Positions 33,516-42,053 are shown, counted from the stretch's first letter. The stretch: DNA of 64,000 nt from Thermococcus camini (GCF_904067545.1 NZ_LR881183.1:310001-374000), one strand, 5' to 3'. Notes: generated from the sequence alone by a model not told the origin. A program made the numbers and translations.

Positions 33516-34697
33516 TCACTGCTCCCTCACGAAGGCCATTAGGAGCATGGCAACGAAGTTCATCAGAGCTGCGAAGGTGAAGGCGTAGGCCAGTGAGTAG
33601 CTTCCCCAGAGCCAGCCCGCTATCACCGACGCCGGAAGGACAAAGATTCCGAAGACCGTGTGGTAGGCGCCTATTATAGTTCCCTTCTCGTATTCCCTCG
33701 CCAGATCCGCCATGTATGCCCTCGGAATCGTATCCTCGATGGCGATGTAAATCCCGTAAAGCACGAAGGCCGCTATGAGCGTGTAGAGGTCCCTCGCGTA
33801 GGTGAAAGCCAGAGCCGCCAAAGCCGCAACGCCGAAGCCCAGGGTTATCATCCTCTTCTTGCCGAAGGTGTCGGAGTAGGTTCCGAGGGGATAGGCCGAG
33901 AGGGCGTAAATGAGGTTGAAGAGTGCGTAGAATGCCATACTCTGAACCACGGAGTAGCCGAGCTCCTGAGCTTTCCACATCGTGAAGGCGTAGCTGTACC
34001 TTCCGAGTGCACCTATAGCCACCACCGCGAGGAAGAGCTGCAGGTTCCTGTCCCTCAGTGTGGATATGCCCTTTATCTTCTTCTTGACCTCACCGCCCCG
34101 GTCCTTCACTAGGAGGATTATCACGAGGAGCGATATCGCGCCGGGAACCGCGGAGAGCAGGAAGATGTAGCGGTAGGCCGTTTCAGCTGGCAGGCTTTTG
34201 AGAAGCTCTATCAGGCCGATTGCAACGAGCGGTCCGGCGACGGCTCCGAGGGTGTCCATCATCCTGTGGAAGCCGAAGGACTTTCCGGTCTTCCCTTTTT
34301 CGCTCGATTCCGCTATAAGCGCATCCCTGGGGGCTGTTCTTACCCCCTTTCCTATCCTGTCCACCGCGCGCAGGAGGAGGAAGTCCCACCAGTAGCGGGT
34401 GAAAGCTAAGGCTCCTTTGGCGAGGGTTGAGAGGGCGTAACCGGCGAAGACAAAGGCCTTTCTCTTTCTAAAGCGGTCGCTCACGTAGCCAAAGGCAACC
34501 TTGAACAGCGAGCTCATGCTCTCTATCGCGCCCATAACTGAACCGCCGAGCAGCTTCCCGGTACCGAGGACCTCCATCAGGTAGCTCGGCATTATCGGCA
34601 TTATCATCTCGCTGCTCATGTCGTTGAGGAAGCTGACGATTCCAAGTAAGAAGACGTTCCAGCTTATTCCGAATATCTTCTTCTCCCTTTCCTCCAT
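33516..34697 (-). CDS. MFS exporter, PadR-linked
   Basis: A 393-residue major facilitator with twelve hydrophobic segments. Seen: FGISWNVFLLGIVSFLNDMSSEMI in the first helix, the loop motif YVSDRFRKRKAFVFAGY and RIGKGVRTAPRDALIAES after helix four, a signature seen in a group of archaeal and bacterial MFS exporters. The gene lies three bases after padR on the same strand, so it is very probably controlled by that regulator and removes a toxic compound. Substrate unknown. Confidence 0.82.
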   Translation of the reverse strand: MEEREKKIFGISWNVFLLGIVSFLNDMSSEMIMPIMPSYLMEVLGTGKLLGGSVMGAIESMSSLFKVAFGYVSDRFRKRKAFVFAGYALSTLAKGALAFTRYWWDFLLLRAVDRIGKGVRTAPRDALIAESSEKGKTGKSFGFHRMMDTLGAVAGPLVAIGLIELLKSLPAETAYRYIFLLSAVPGAISLLVIILLVKDRGGEVKKKIKGISTLRDRNLQLFLAVVAIGALGRYSYAFTMWKAQELGYSVVQSMAFYALFNLIYALSAYPLGTYSDTFGKKRMITLGFGVAALAALAFTYARDLYTLIAAFVLYGIYIAIEDTIPRAYMADLAREYEKGTIIGAYHTVFGIFVLPASVIAGWLWGSYSLAYAFTFAALMNFVAMLLMAFVREQ

Positions 34698-34700
34698 CCC

Positions 34701-34991
34701 TTATTCCCCCAGCAGTTCCGTGCAGAGCTCCTTCAACCTTTCCCTGCCCTCGTCTAGGGTTTTCCGGCCGATTTTCGTTATCTCGTAAACCCTAACCCGT
34801 CTCCCGCCCCGGACCTCCCAGTGGCTCTTAAGGAGGCTTTCCTTCTCAAGGGCGTGGAGGAGGGGATATATGGTTCCAGGGCTGACGTGGTAGCCGTGCC
34901 TCCCAAGCTCTTCCATCATGAAGGAGCCCGTGACGGGTTCTTCGCTCGCGTGGTGGAGTATGTGCAGGGTGAGAAAATCTCGGTACTTCAT
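34701..34991 (-). CDS. PadR-family transcriptional regulator
   Basis: A 96-residue winged-helix protein: MKYRDFLTLHILHHASEEPVTG, then GYHVSPGTIYPLLHALEKESLL, the diagnostic PadR recognition helix and wing, and a short C-terminal dimerisation helix (GRKTLDEGRERLKELC). PadR proteins usually repress their own operon and an exporter until a ligand binds. ATG 34991 is five bases after GGTGT. First gene of an operon with the MFS exporter. The promoter carries an ATATCG palindrome where the repressor could bind. Confidence 0.88.
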   Translation of the reverse strand: MKYRDFLTLHILHHASEEPVTGSFMMEELGRHGYHVSPGTIYPLLHALEKESLLKSHWEVRGGRRVRVYEITKIGRKTLDEGRERLKELCTELLGE

Positions 34992-35002
34992 ATCTAACAC
35001 CG

Positions 35003-35019
35003 ATATCGAAATACGATAT
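35003..35019 (-). promoter_or_regulatory. Candidate PadR operator
   Basis: ATATCG (35003-35008) and CGATAT (35014-35019) are exact inverted arms with spacer AAATA. The site lies between a TATA-like TTTTTTAAA (about 35023-35035, minus strand) and the padR ribosome-binding site, covering the expected start of transcription. Autoregulation is inferred from position. Confidence 0.5.
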
Positions 35020-35040
35020 TTTGGTTTAAAAAATTTTGGC

Positions 35041-35427
35041 TCATTCGAGCACGTGCTTCTCCAGGACGTAGCAGTGGAAAATGCCTTCAAAGACCTTCTC
35101 GCTCCTCTCGTTGAAGACATCACCATTCACAATTTTCTTTTTTCCGTGATCTTCACTCACCTGGGCCTTAGCAATCAGCTTTTCACCGACCTTAACTGGC
35201 TTCAGGAACTTCACTTCAGCCTTCCCGAGCACGACCGTTGGCTCGTTCACAGCGAGCATTGCCGCGTAGTCGGCTAAGCCGAAGGTGAAGCCCCCGTGAA
35301 CCAGCCCGTACTCATCGACGGCCATCTCTTCAGTCGTCTCCAGAAGGACTTCTGCGTAGTTCTTCTCGATTTTCACGGGCTTTCCAACCAGTCTTTTGGA
35401 GGTCAGCCTGTGAGTCCTCTGCTCCAT
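35041..35427 (-). CDS. Hotdog-fold thioesterase-like protein
   Basis: A 128-residue protein of the PaaI/4HBT hotdog superfamily. The family motif region is DEYGLVHGGFTFGLADYAAMLAVNEP (long helix with the HGG turn), followed by strands AEVKFLKPVKVGEKLIAKAQV. Such enzymes hydrolyse acyl-CoA thioesters; the substrate is unknown. ATG 35427 follows GGTGA by five bases. It stands alone on the minus strand, upstream of padR but with its own promoter. Confidence 0.82.
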   Translation of the reverse strand: MEQRTHRLTSKRLVGKPVKIEKNYAEVLLETTEEMAVDEYGLVHGGFTFGLADYAAMLAVNEPTVVLGKAEVKFLKPVKVGEKLIAKAQVSEDHGKKKIVNGDVFNERSEKVFEGIFHCYVLEKHVLE

Positions 35428-35525
35428 CGGCATCACCGTTTAGGGTTCTCGCGGGTGCTTAAACATCTAACGGAGTTATGCAAAGGTTTATTTATTCCAG
35501 CGCCCTAAAAAAGTTAGGTGATAGC

Positions 35526-35924
35526 TTGCACCCACTGAAACGGGCCGTTGAGTATAAAGGTTCAGTTGAGTTCACCCGGAGCGAGCTCGTCGGGATACTG
35601 GCCTTCAGCCTCCGCCTGATGGATGTAAAGACCGCGAAGGAGCTTATAGCGAAGTCTCTGGAGGAGGGCCTCCTTGAGGAAAGAGATGGGCTTCTGGTGG
35701 TCAACAAAAGCCTGCTCGCGGAGGAAGAGGCCGAGGAGGACCTCTTCAACGAGATGGTGACTCATATCGCAGATTCCCTAGGCTGGGAGCGGGAGGAGGT
35801 TCTTGAGGGAATAAAAGCCCTCCGCGAGCGCTACGGCGACCTCGACGAGAAGGTTCTCGCCTATCTCCTCGGCATGGACAAGGGGGTGGATATGTCGAGG
35901 TTTAAAGACAGGCTCGAGCTGTGA
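35526..35924 (+). CDS. DUF2240-family archaeal protein
   Basis: A 132-residue helical protein that fits DUF2240: LHPLKRAVEYKGSVEFTRSEL, then GILAFSLRLMDVKTAKELIAKS, LLEERDGLLVV, an acidic stretch and a C-terminal helical part. The first half looks like a winged helix. Function unknown. The TTG at 35526 follows GGTGA by four bases, and a reading from an upstream ATG (35478) would run through the TATA region. Divergent from the thioesterase-like gene. Confidence 0.75.
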   Translation: MHPLKRAVEYKGSVEFTRSELVGILAFSLRLMDVKTAKELIAKSLEEGLLEERDGLLVVNKSLLAEEEAEEDLFNEMVTHIADSLGWEREEVLEGIKALRERYGDLDEKVLAYLLGMDKGVDMSRFKDRLEL

Positions 35925-35988
35925 GGGTTCCCTTCTACTCCGCAAACCGTTTTAACGATTCCACCGAATTCTGTTTTGGGGTGGTGCT

Positions 35989-36525
35989 ATGCCCGGGGAG
36001 GCGCTCATAGTTGTGGACATGCAGAGGGATTTCATGCCCGGGGGCGCTTTGCCGGTTCCGGAGGGGGACAAAATAATCCCCCGGTGCAACGAGTACATCA
36101 GGGAGTTCAGAAAAAGGGGGGCTTTAATAGTTGCCACCCGTGACTGGCATCCCGAGAACCACGTCAGCTTTAGGGAGCATGGAGGGATATGGCCGAAGCA
36201 CTGCGTTCAAAACACCCCCGGGGCGGAGTTCGTCGTTGAACTGCCCGCCGACGCGGTGATAATCTCGAAAGCTACGGAACCGGATAAGGAGGCCTATTCG
36301 GGATTTGAGGGAACGGACCTGGCCGATATACTGAGGAGAAACGAGGTAAGGAGGGTTTACATCTGCGGCGTCGCCACGGAGTACTGCGTTAGAGCCACCG
36401 CCCTCGACGCTTTAAAGCACGGCTTCGAAGTTTACCTGCTTCGCGATGCGGTGAAGGGAATCAAACCCCAGGATGAGGAACGGGCTTTGAAGGAGCTTGA
36501 GAATGCCGGCGTAAAGGTTCTTTAG
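35989..36525 (+). CDS. Nicotinamidase (isochorismatase family)
   Basis: A 178-residue cysteine hydrolase that converts nicotinamide to nicotinic acid in NAD salvage. Catalytic and metal motifs are present: VVDMQRDFMPGGAL (Asp10), ATRDWHPENHVSF (metal Asp and His), a Lys in SKATEPDKEAYSGF, and GVATEYCVRATALDA with the nucleophile Cys near residue 132. The cis-peptide motif GVA is seen. Length and motifs match Pyrococcus nicotinamidase. Its last 65 bases overlap the end of the convergent permease-like gene. Confidence 0.92.
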   Translation: MPGEALIVVDMQRDFMPGGALPVPEGDKIIPRCNEYIREFRKRGALIVATRDWHPENHVSFREHGGIWPKHCVQNTPGAEFVVELPADAVIISKATEPDKEAYSGFEGTDLADILRRNEVRRVYICGVATEYCVRATALDALKHGFEVYLLRDAVKGIKPQDEERALKELENAGVKVL

Positions 36526-37504
36526 AGACCACCCTCTTCCATTCTTTGAGGAGGACGAGGAGAAGATTGAGCACTATCGGACCTATTATGAGGCCCTTTA
36601 CTCCCATGGCCCACGTTCCGCCTATCATTCCGATGAATACGAGGGTCTCGTCGAGGTTCGCGTCTTTGGCGACCATCATCGGCCTTATCGTGTAGTCCGG
36701 CATCGGGGAAACAAGGAGGAAGCCGTAGATCGCTATCCCAACTGCGTGGAGGTACATGGCATCCTTGGCGAAGTACGCGGCTGCGATTAGCCATATCATC
36801 CAGCCCTCGAAGAGGGGAACAAAGGAGAAGATGAAGGTCAGGAAGCCCGCCACTATAGCTGTGTAGAGGTCGGAGACCCCGAACAGGAGAAAGCCAAACG
36901 TCATCAGAACACCTTTTATGACGTTCAAGACCAGCCAGGCCCTCACCAGCGCCCCCAGGGTCTTATTGAGGCTTTCCAGGATTCTCTCACCCAGTTCGCG
37001 GTTCTTTCCCGGGAGGGATAGGTGAATCTGCTTCGAAATCTCCTCGGCGTATGCGAGGGAATAGTAGAACGTGAGCAGGAAGACCAGGAGCTGGAGGATG
37101 TAACGGGGCAGTGAGAGGGTCTCGTGGGATATGTACTCCGAGACCCTGGGTATGAGCTGGTCCGAGAAGCGCTCGAGGAATGTCAGAACCTCCGGCGGAA
37201 GGGGCTGGCTCATCAGCCAGTCAAAGAACTCGACGATGCTGTCGTAGAAGGAGGACGCCACCTTGACGGATATCAGCAGCATCTCGAAGGTCACCGCGCC
37301 TCCCAGGCCGACGGTTCCGGCTGTGAGGATCGCTGCGGACGTCTTTCTGCTCATCCTGCCACTCAGCCGGCGGTGGATTGGGTATGCGGCGTAGGCGAGG
37401 ACGATACCAAAGAATATCGGGGTGATAAGGGGGCTGACCGTTTCCCACGAGAGGTACGTTATTATGAGAATCGCCGCCGTCCAGGCGATTAGTTCCGCCC
37501 GCAT
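36461..37504 (-). CDS. AI-2E-family transporter-like membrane protein
   Basis: A 347-residue protein with about eight membrane segments, the family's central amphipathic region, and the conserved C-terminal stretch DYTIRPMMVAKDANLDETLVFIGMIGG...GLIIGPIVLNLL. AI-2E family proteins include TqsA-like exporters and Na+/H+ antiporters; the archaeal role is not known. ATG 37504 has no clear GGTGA. The 3' end overlaps the nicotinamidase gene by 65 bases on the opposite strand, an unusually long convergent overlap for this window. Confidence 0.82.
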   Translation of the reverse strand: MRAELIAWTAAILIITYLSWETVSPLITPIFFGIVLAYAAYPIHRRLSGRMSRKTSAAILTAGTVGLGGAVTFEMLLISVKVASSFYDSIVEFFDWLMSQPLPPEVLTFLERFSDQLIPRVSEYISHETLSLPRYILQLLVFLLTFYYSLAYAEEISKQIHLSLPGKNRELGERILESLNKTLGALVRAWLVLNVIKGVLMTFGFLLFGVSDLYTAIVAGFLTFIFSFVPLFEGWMIWLIAAAYFAKDAMYLHAVGIAIYGFLLVSPMPDYTIRPMMVAKDANLDETLVFIGMIGGTWAMGVKGLIIGPIVLNLLLVLLKEWKRVVSKEPLRRHSQAPSKPVPHPGV

Positions 37505-37559
37505 CGTCCCTCGACAGGTTTATTAGCCTCCCCCTTATAAACCCTGTGTGGTGAAGCGA

Positions 37560-37883
37560 ATGGAAAAGGAGCTTGTGGAGAAGGTTTCGGTCTATATAAA
37601 CCGCGCGGAGCATTATGCCAGGGAAAAGCACTTTCAAATGGCGCATGGGACATATATGGACGCTCTGTATGCGATTGGAGCATACCTGGTATACCGCGAT
37701 ATGGGAATACTCCTCCCGGCGGACCAGCTCGTGGGGGTTCTGAGGAGCAGGTATCCCGAGGTTTATGATATTATAGCGCGCTACGCCGGGGCGACCCGCG
37801 TCGATGAGGCAACGATAACCGCTTTAAGGGAGGACGTTGAGAGGCTCAGGGGAATGATGACTTTGCCGAGTCCTGAGGGGTGA
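37560..37883 (+). CDS. Hypothetical helical protein (DUF357/HEPN-like)
   Basis: A 107-residue all-helical protein. The first half (VSVYINRAEHYAREKHFQMAHGTYMDALYAIGAYLVYRDMGIL) resembles helical bundles of the DUF357 or HEPN type, though the catalytic RxxxxH of HEPN nucleases is not seen. ATG 37560 follows GGTGA by five bases. It is divergent from the AI-2E gene, and its end overlaps the end of the next minus-strand gene by 38 bases. Function unknown. Confidence 0.5.
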   Translation: MEKELVEKVSVYINRAEHYAREKHFQMAHGTYMDALYAIGAYLVYRDMGILLPADQLVGVLRSRYPEVYDIIARYAGATRVDEATITALREDVERLRGMMTLPSPEG

Positions 37884-38325
37884 TGAGGTTCAGCGGCTGA
37901 CCCATCGACGACAGGAGCTCGCCTTCTCCATTTCCCTCCTTCCTCCGGCACGCCCTCGCGGCATCCCTGAGTGTCTCCGCCAGTCCAGGGTTCCCGTGGA
38001 GAGTGACCACCACCGCGCCGCCGTCTGCCGGGTGGAACGTTATCTCTATGACGCCCATAATTCGGCCGACGTCGATTCTCGATGGCACCATCCTCACTAG
38101 AAAAGCACTCTTCTCCATTCGACCCCATACCGCCGTTATCTCGATGAGTCCGCGGGAGTAGAAGATGTTCATGAATGGAAGTGGGTCTTCCGTCGGCGTC
38201 AAAGGGTGGGCCACATCACCGTAGAAAAGGGCCTTTCCCCGTGCCGTTCCAATGTAGATAGAACTGCAGAGGTCATCTATGTAACGACCCAAAGTTTCAT
38301 AAACTACATTAACCGAGTCACTCAA
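37846..38325 (-). CDS. Hypothetical protein, 159 residues
   Basis: A soluble alpha/beta protein with no recognised motif. It begins SDSVNVVYETLGRYIDDLC and has a central stretch LIEITAVWGRMEKSAFLVRMV and GVIEITFHPADGGAVVVTLHG that looks like a beta sheet of an SRPBCC-like or ferredoxin-like fold. A TTG at 38325, five bases after GGTGA, is preferred to the ATG at 38337 that is part of the ribosome-binding region. Divergent from the 38392 gene; the two could share control. Confidence 0.5.
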   Translation of the reverse strand: MSDSVNVVYETLGRYIDDLCSSIYIGTARGKALFYGDVAHPLTPTEDPLPFMNIFYSRGLIEITAVWGRMEKSAFLVRMVPSRIDVGRIMGVIEITFHPADGGAVVVTLHGNPGLAETLRDAARACRRKEGNGEGELLSSMGQPLNLITPQDSAKSSFP

Positions 38326-38391
38326 TGCTATCACCATGATATACTTTGTCGTGGGAAGTATATTGGTAATTACCCGTTAACGGTGGTTTCC

Positions 38392-39075
38392 ATGAAGATC
38401 GTTGCAGCTGACACCGGTGGCGCACTGCTCACGGAGGACTATGAACCTGTTGGCCTGATAGCGACGGCGGCGGTACTCGTGGAGAAGCCATACAGGACGG
38501 CAACGCTGAGCGTGGTTCGCTACGCTGATCCGTTCAACTACGATATGAGCGGCAGGCAGGCTATCCGGGACGAGGCGTTCCTGGCCGTTGAACTCGCGAG
38601 GGAGGTCAAGCCCGACGTGATACACCTCGACTCGACGATAGGTGGAATTGAGGTCAGGAAGCTCGACGAGCCGACGATAGATGCCCTTACCATAACCGAC
38701 CGGGGCAAAGAGGTGTGGAAGGACCTCGCTAAAGACCTTCAACCCTTGGCGAAGAAGTTCTGGGAGGAGACTGGCATTGAAATAATCGCCATCGGCAAGT
38801 CCAGCGTCCCGGTGAGGATAGCTGAGCTCTACTCGGGCCTCTACACAGCCAAGTGGGCGATTGACTACGCTAAGGAGCACGGCAAGGCCATCGTCGGCCT
38901 GCCTAGATATATGGAAGTTGAAATCCGACCCGGAAAAATTTACGGGGAAAGCTTAGACCCGCGCGAGGGTGGCCTCTTCGGGGAAATTAAGGCGGAAACG
39001 GAAGGGATCGGCTGGGAGCTGTATCCAAACCCGCTCGTGAGGAGGTATATGGTTCTGGAAGTGTGGAAGGAGTAA
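38392..39075 (+). CDS. DUF4152-like conserved archaeal protein
   Basis: A 227-residue protein conserved in Thermococcales. The N-terminus MKIVAADTGGALL and later HLDSTIGGIEVRKLDE and ITDRGKEVWKDLAKDLQPLA suggest an RNase H-like alpha/beta fold with acidic residues (Asp7, Asp84, Asp105 region), but no activity is known to me. It likely belongs to DUF4152. ATG 38392 has a GGTGG sequence eight bases before it. An open frame runs upstream to 38206 but overlaps the divergent gene and is not used. Confidence 0.65.
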   Translation: MKIVAADTGGALLTEDYEPVGLIATAAVLVEKPYRTATLSVVRYADPFNYDMSGRQAIRDEAFLAVELAREVKPDVIHLDSTIGGIEVRKLDEPTIDALTITDRGKEVWKDLAKDLQPLAKKFWEETGIEIIAIGKSSVPVRIAELYSGLYTAKWAIDYAKEHGKAIVGLPRYMEVEIRPGKIYGESLDPREGGLFGEIKAETEGIGWELYPNPLVRRYMVLEVWKE

Positions 39076-39115
39076 ACGATTTAACGTCCTCCTCCAATAT
39101 TTCGTTGGTGGTCAC

Positions 39116-39292
39116 ATGCCAGTCATTACCATCAGGGTAAACGTTCCTGAGAACACCGACCCCGAAGAGCTGAAGAGGCTCTTAGAGCTTGAGCTGATTC
39201 GAAGGGAGCTCGTGAAGGGGCGGAAACTACCAAGGGGGGACTTCAGGAAGCTCAGGGGAATTTTAGGAAAAGCGGAGCTTGAGAGCTTGTGA
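39116..39292 (+). CDS. Small antitoxin-like protein, 58 residues
   Basis: A short gene: ATG 39116, TGA 39290-39292. The protein starts MPVITIRVNVPENTDPEELK, a strand plus helix, followed by a basic segment (LIRRELVKGRKLPRGDFRKLRG). Strand-helix-helix starts of this kind are usual in VapB-type antitoxins of archaea, in which the basic tail binds the toxin. No toxin gene follows; the next gene is IorA on the other strand. It lies 40 bases after the DUF4152-like gene with GGTGG before the start. Function is inference. Confidence 0.5.
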   Translation: MPVITIRVNVPENTDPEELKRLLELELIRRELVKGRKLPRGDFRKLRGILGKAELESL

Positions 39293-39318
39293 ATTTTGAA
39301 AGTTAAGAAAGAAAAAGT

Positions 39319-41223
39319 TCAACCCTTCCCCAGCTCGCTCGGGAACTTTATGGCATCGAACGGACACGTCTGGTTGCATACGCCGCAGCCGGTGCAGAGC
39401 AGGGAATCTATGCGCACCTTGTTCGTCTCCGGGTCATAAACGAGCGCCGGACAGCCGGTTAAGAGTATGCACGCCTTGCAGCCGGTGCACTTCTCCTCGA
39501 CGACGAGCGGTATCTCGCCTATCTCACCGCGCCTTATGACCGGGATGACACACTCTTGCTTCGCTATTATGACAGCAGGCCCCTCAATCTGCATGGCCTC
39601 TTTTATGGCCTCCCTCGTTGCCTTGAGGTCGTAGGGGTCAACGGTTTTCACGTACTTTACTCCGAGAGCCTTGACGAGGGCCTCGATGTCGATCTCGTTG
39701 AACTTCCTGCCGGTTTCGCTACCTCCGGTTCCGGGGTGGGGCTGATGACCCGTCATCGCGGTGGTTCTGTTGTCGAGTATCATAACTAAGACGTTCAGGT
39801 TCTTGTAGACAGCATCGACCAGCGGCTGGATTCCGTTGTGGAAGAAGGTCGAGTCGCCGATGGTGGCGATTATCTTCTTGTCCATGACGACGCTCTGGCC
39901 GTTCGCTAAACTTATGCTAGCTCCCATCACATATTCAGTCCAGATGGCTTCGAGCGGCGGAAGGAGCGACAACGCGTAGCAGCCTATGTCGCCGTGAATC
40001 GGGACGGAATAGCGGCCCAGCTTCAAATCCCTCAGCGCGTCCAGCGCCGCCCTGTATGAGCCCCTGTGCGGACAGCCGGGGCACATCACCGGCGGCCTCT
40101 TCGGGGCGAGGCTTTCTGCCAGTTTCACTTCCTCGGGCTTTTCGTAGGTTTCACCTTCTTCGCCGATAAGCCTCAGAAGGGCGTTCCTCACAAGGGAAGG
40201 CGTCAACTCACCCTCCATCGGCAGATGCCCGGTTCTCTTGCCGTAGATGGGCACGTTGAGCCCGGCCTCGTAGGCCGCTATTTTAACCTCCTCCTCGAGG
40301 AAGGGAGCGCCATCCTCAATGACTATTGCAAAGTCAACTCCCCTGAGGAACTCGACGACCAGCTTCCTCGGGAGCGGGTGGGGAGTTGAGAGCTTGAGAA
40401 CCTTGAAATCTCCGCCGATCTTCGGGAGAATTTCCCTCACGTAGTTGTAGGGCGCGCCCTCAACGATGATTCCGATTCTACCGTTCCCTTCGACCCGGTT
40501 GAAGGGCATCGAGCTGAACTCCCCCTCTATCTTCGCGAGGGTCTCGTTCAGCCAGCGGTGCCTCCTCCTGTTGCCCTCCATGCTGGCCCTGACGTATCTT
40601 TCAATGTCCTTCTTAAAGACCGGCTTCCTGTCGAGTTCGATGAACTCGCCGACCTCCACGTCAGCTGTGGTGTGGTTAACCCTGGTAGTCGTTCTGAAGA
40701 TTACCGGGACTTTGTATTTCTCGCTCAGCTCGTAGGCGTAGATGATTAAATCGTGGGCCTCCTGCGGATCGGCGGGCTCAAGAACCGGGAGGAGTGAGAT
40801 TTTCCCATAATACCTGTCGTCCTGCTCGGTCTGGCTGGTGTGCGGACCGGGGTCATCTGCAACGAGGATGACCAGGCCACCCTCAACACCGGAATACGCC
40901 AAACTCATGAGCGGGTCGGCGGCAACGTTCAGGCCGACGCACTTCATAGTTACGAGCGCCCTAAGGCCTGTGTAGGCGACTCCAGCGGCTTCCTCTAAAG
41001 CCACCTTCTCGTTGGGCGCCCACTCTGCGAAGACCTCGGGCTTCAGATGGGCCATCGTCTCGATGACCTCAGTTGATGGAGTTCCCGGATAACCCGTGGC
41101 GAAGGCAATGCCGCTCTCAAGGGCACCGTAGGCTATCGCCTCGTTCCCCATGAGAAGTTTCCTTTCCCTCTTTTTGGTCTTGGGCTCGACCGAGTCAGAA
41201 GGGTAAGCCTTAACCGCTTCCAT
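39319..41223 (-). CDS. iorA: Indolepyruvate:ferredoxin oxidoreductase, alpha subunit
   Basis: A 634-residue subunit that oxidises aryl pyruvates from aromatic amino-acid breakdown to aryl-acetyl-CoA, reducing ferredoxin. Seen: N-terminal pyrimidine-binding domain (ATGYPGTPSTEVIETM), TPP-binding domain (GDIGCYALSLLPP, GDSTFFHNGIQPLVDAVYKNLNVLVMILDN) and two C-terminal [4Fe-4S] clusters (CTGCKACILLTGCP and CTGCGVCNQTCPFDA). Length and order match Thermococcales IorA. ATG 41223 has GGTGG upstream. The beta subunit is not adjacent in this window, although it is required for activity. Confidence 0.93.
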   Translation of the reverse strand: MEAVKAYPSDSVEPKTKKRERKLLMGNEAIAYGALESGIAFATGYPGTPSTEVIETMAHLKPEVFAEWAPNEKVALEEAAGVAYTGLRALVTMKCVGLNVAADPLMSLAYSGVEGGLVILVADDPGPHTSQTEQDDRYYGKISLLPVLEPADPQEAHDLIIYAYELSEKYKVPVIFRTTTRVNHTTADVEVGEFIELDRKPVFKKDIERYVRASMEGNRRRHRWLNETLAKIEGEFSSMPFNRVEGNGRIGIIVEGAPYNYVREILPKIGGDFKVLKLSTPHPLPRKLVVEFLRGVDFAIVIEDGAPFLEEEVKIAAYEAGLNVPIYGKRTGHLPMEGELTPSLVRNALLRLIGEEGETYEKPEEVKLAESLAPKRPPVMCPGCPHRGSYRAALDALRDLKLGRYSVPIHGDIGCYALSLLPPLEAIWTEYVMGASISLANGQSVVMDKKIIATIGDSTFFHNGIQPLVDAVYKNLNVLVMILDNRTTAMTGHQPHPGTGGSETGRKFNEIDIEALVKALGVKYVKTVDPYDLKATREAIKEAMQIEGPAVIIAKQECVIPVIRRGEIGEIPLVVEEKCTGCKACILLTGCPALVYDPETNKVRIDSLLCTGCGVCNQTCPFDAIKFPSELGKG

Positions 41224-41412
41224 ATTACCACCGCTCAAACTTGTATCGAAGGGTTAAAACTCTACCTTCAGAAAAACCCCGAGGAAAACTGAAAAATTTT
41301 CGAGACCTATCCTCTTCCTGCCGTGGTCGGGGTTATAAGGGTTTGCAGGTTTTCTGAAAAGCCTCCTCGGGAAGCTTAAATACATCGGCGCGTAGATTAT
41401 AACGTGGTGATT

Positions 41413-41700
41413 ATGAAGGTCAGAGAGCTTATTGAGATAGTCGATGAGACCATAGCCAACCTGAAGATAGCGATAATCGCCAATCAAAACAGGGCCTTTG
41501 AGAGCCCGCACACGAGCTACGAGTTCACCCAGCGTGCCCTTGAGCTCCAGGAGGATTTGGATGACCTGATGAAGGCGAGAGAGATGCTCGCCAAGCTCGA
41601 CCCCGAGAGCGAAGTCGAGGGGCACTTCTCGGGGGAGGAGCTTGAGGAGTTTTTAAAGCTCCTGGAACTTCTTAGGAAAGCCGATGCGCACGCCTTCTAA
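41413..41700 (+). CDS. Small helical hypothetical protein, 95 residues
   Basis: All-helical, acidic, with heptad-like patterns (RELIEIVDETIANLKIAIIANQNRAF; QRALELQEDLDDLMKAREMLAKL; EELEEFLKLLELL). No family recognised. GGTGA ends two bases before ATG 41413, a short spacing; a GTG at 41404 is an alternative. It lies 14 bases before the MazG-like gene on the same strand, so they probably share a transcript and may interact. Confidence 0.6.
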   Translation: MKVRELIEIVDETIANLKIAIIANQNRAFESPHTSYEFTQRALELQEDLDDLMKAREMLAKLDPESEVEGHFSGEELEEFLKLLELLRKADAHAF

Positions 41701-41714
41701 GCCGGGGTGGTGGC

Positions 41715-42041
41715 ATGGACTTCCGGGAGCTTGAGGAGAAGCTTGTGGCATTCCGCGATGCACGTGGCTGGGCTGAGTACCACAAGCCCAAAAACCTTGC
41801 CATCTCTGCCGCTGTCGAGCTGGGGGAACTCCTTGAGCACTTCCAGTGGGAAAGTGATTGGGAGATACTCAAAGCCATCAAAGACCCGGCCAAGAAGGAA
41901 GCCATAGCGGACGAGATTGCCGATGTCATTATCTACCTCACACTACTCGCCCATGAGCTCGGCATAGACCTCGGCGAAGCTGTTGAGAGGAAGCTGAGGA
42001 AGAACGGGGAGAAGTACCCTGTCGAAAAAATTGGAGAATAG
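41715..42041 (+). CDS. MazG-like nucleotide pyrophosphohydrolase
   Basis: A 108-residue member of the all-alpha NTP pyrophosphatase (MazG) superfamily. The metal-binding EExxE...ExxD pattern is visible in AISAAVELGELLEHFQW and later AIADEIADVIIYLTLLA. Small MazG-like enzymes remove non-canonical or damaged nucleotides from the pool. It starts at ATG 41715 after GGTGG. Second gene of a two-gene unit; convergent with the CGP-CTERM cluster. Confidence 0.82.
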   Translation: MDFRELEEKLVAFRDARGWAEYHKPKNLAISAAVELGELLEHFQWESDWEILKAIKDPAKKEAIADEIADVIIYLTLLAHELGIDLGEAVERKLRKNGEKYPVEKIGE

Positions 42042-42053
42042 GTGGTTCACTTT

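Noticed and set aside
41224-41412. Possible inverted copies of CAGAAAA/CCTCGGG strings before the small helical gene
   Set aside because: The similarity is scrambled and too short to support a repeat or operator.
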